Assembly (NCBI GenBank): GCA_009618475.1
Contig: WJOV01000093.1
Span: forward strand, 1-21,115
Direction: 5' to 3'
Source: Methanosarcinales archaeon
Lineage (GTDB): Archaea; Halobacteriota; Syntropharchaeia; Alkanophagales; Methanospirareceae
DNA: 21,115 nt
Position numbers and translations under genes: made by a program. Positions 20,377 to 21,115 of this stretch are shown piece after piece (the first letter of the stretch is position 1; every line of letters begins with the position of its first letter). The notes under the pieces are model-generated. The model was not told the origin of the DNA. It did no database searches and worked only from the letters and a program-made list of their open reading frames with translations.

Positions 20377-21115
20377 TTAAAAATGCATTCCAGTTTCTTC
20401 TTCCGGCATTCCCTCATACCCTGATGCTAATATCTCCTCCGCTCTTCTCTGCACAAACTTGTCAAAGCCCTCTTTCAGGTGTACCATGTTCACTCCTATA
20501 TCCTCTATGCGTTTATACTTCTTCTGCAAATCATTCGTCTTGCTTCCCGCATCTAATATCGTTTCAATTCCTTCATTATTCCACATTCTCTTCATGTCCT
20601 CATTGCTGATTGTTCCTTTTTTCAACATCAGCAACGTCCTCTCCTCCAATGCCTTATCCCTCGCATAGTGGAATATCTGCGCTATGAACCGCCCGGTTAT
20701 CGTATCCGCCCTCTTTATCCTCCCTATTTCTGTCTCAACGTAATTATCACTGTACATATAGCCAACCATCTTCCTCACCAGATACGACCTCGCCTCTTCT
20801 TCTCCGCCCTTTTCCTTTATCAGGTAGCGGTCAATAGGAATCTTTTTAGCATATATAGCGGCAATGGAATATGCAGCTTCCTTATCAGGCGCTGAAACCT
20901 CAATTATCTTGTCAAATCTCGCCCGGAATGCGGAATCTATGAGATACAACCTGTTCGTCGCCCCTATCACCGTAAGGTGTGGATGCAGAGCATGGAAACC
21001 CTCCAGCAGGTCCAGTAGTTGCCCGGTAACTCGCTCCGGCGCTCCCGAGGAACCCGTGTACATGCCCCTTTCCTGTGCTAACGCATCTATTTCGTCAAAG
21101 AAGATTACACCATAG
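20377..21115 (-). CDS. Mpa/ARC-like AAA+ ATPase, C-terminal part (partial)
   Basis: The 5' part lies outside the window; the frame is open from its right edge. Visible: Walker B VIFFDEIDALAQER, sensor-1 TVIGATNR, and FRARFDKIIEVSAPD with the arginine-finger Arg residues, then an alpha-helical lid. After it come MVGYMYSDNYVETEIG and TITGRFIAQIFHYARDKALE, which resemble the C-terminal region of mycobacterial Mpa (MYAEIDDNRFLEV, GAMIQNVVDRAKKNAI). Mpa/ARC unfolds pupylated proteins and feeds them to the 20S proteasome. The last residues are EETGMHF, which lack the hydrophobic-Tyr-X proteasome-docking end. First gene (in view) of the cluster. A PAN or CDC48-type ATPase is a less likely alternative because of the order of the next genes. 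Confidence 0.75.
   Translation of the reverse strand, partial: YGVIFFDEIDALAQERGMYTGSSGAPERVTGQLLDLLEGFHALHPHLTVIGATNRLYLIDSAFRARFDKIIEVSAPDKEAAYSIAAIYAKKIPIDRYLIKEKGGEEEARSYLVRKMVGYMYSDNYVETEIGRIKRADTITGRFIAQIFHYARDKALEERTLLMLKKGTISNEDMKRMWNNEGIETILDAGSKTNDLQKKYKRIEDIGVNMVHLKEGFDKFVQRRAEEILASGYEGMPEEETGMHF

Noticed and set aside
1..21115. tRNA or rRNA genes
   Set aside because: No cloverleaf-like segment with the T-loop GGTTCGAATCC pattern and no rRNA core sequence were noticed on either strand by eye; a dedicated tRNA search was not possible.

Overview
The window looks like a chromosomal piece of a euryarchaeon. The signs are an archaeal-type alanyl-tRNA synthetase with an N-terminal Cys-rich extension, a two-domain tRNA-splicing endonuclease, TrkA and DUF502 neighbours, and archaeal BRE/TATA-like promoters close to start codons. 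The density of glycosyltransferases, toxin-antitoxin (TA) pairs and decaying paralogs resembles genomes of uncultured methane- or alkane-oxidising archaea (ANME-1/Syntrophoarchaeia-like). That placement is a guess, because no 16S or mcr gene is present.

Region 1, about 1-10.9 kb, is an accessory region in visible decay. At least eight glycosyltransferase (GT) remnants are truncated, frameshifted or internally deleted. They are interleaved with four complete TA pairs (UPF0175/DUF3368-PIN, two paralogous RelE-type pairs, HicBA), two AlbA_2/RecG-like proteins with different internal in-frame deletions, a nucleotide-sugar dehydrogenase fragment, a zinc-ribbon protein, and three copies of an unrecognised small archaeal family, each damaged in its own way. 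A roughly 360-bp direct repeat (3706-4060 and 9648-10014) and a 27-30 bp promoter-like element in three copies also lie here. Several GT reading frames end exactly at the promoter of a TA pair.

Region 2, about 10.98-16.55 kb, is intact housekeeping: endA (minus strand) diverging from alaS (plus strand) across 55 bp, then a trkA-type regulator, a DUF502 membrane protein, and a convergent ArsR-like winged-helix gene.

Region 3, 16.6-21.1 kb on the minus strand, is the most interesting part: a compact cluster that looks like an archaeal pupylation-type protein-tagging system. In transcription order it has the C-terminal part of a Mpa/ARC-like AAA+ ATPase (5' end outside the window), a PafA-like ligase-family protein, a Dop-like protein, and a small, highly charged, probably disordered protein ending in Ser-Gly-Glu. 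Bacterial Pup ends in Gly-Gly-Glu or Gly-Gly-Gln. The PafA-like protein aligns closely with bacterial PafA around its active site but has Cys (residue 76) at the position of the catalytic Asp. The Dop-like protein keeps that Asp (residue 86). Pupylation is classically described from actinobacteria and a few other bacterial phyla, so an archaeal version with a divergent modifier and an altered ligase site would be new or little described. I could not run a search. The protein family calls rest on motifs recalled from known PafA, Dop and Mpa sequences. The modifier call rests on gene context, size, charge and the C-terminus.
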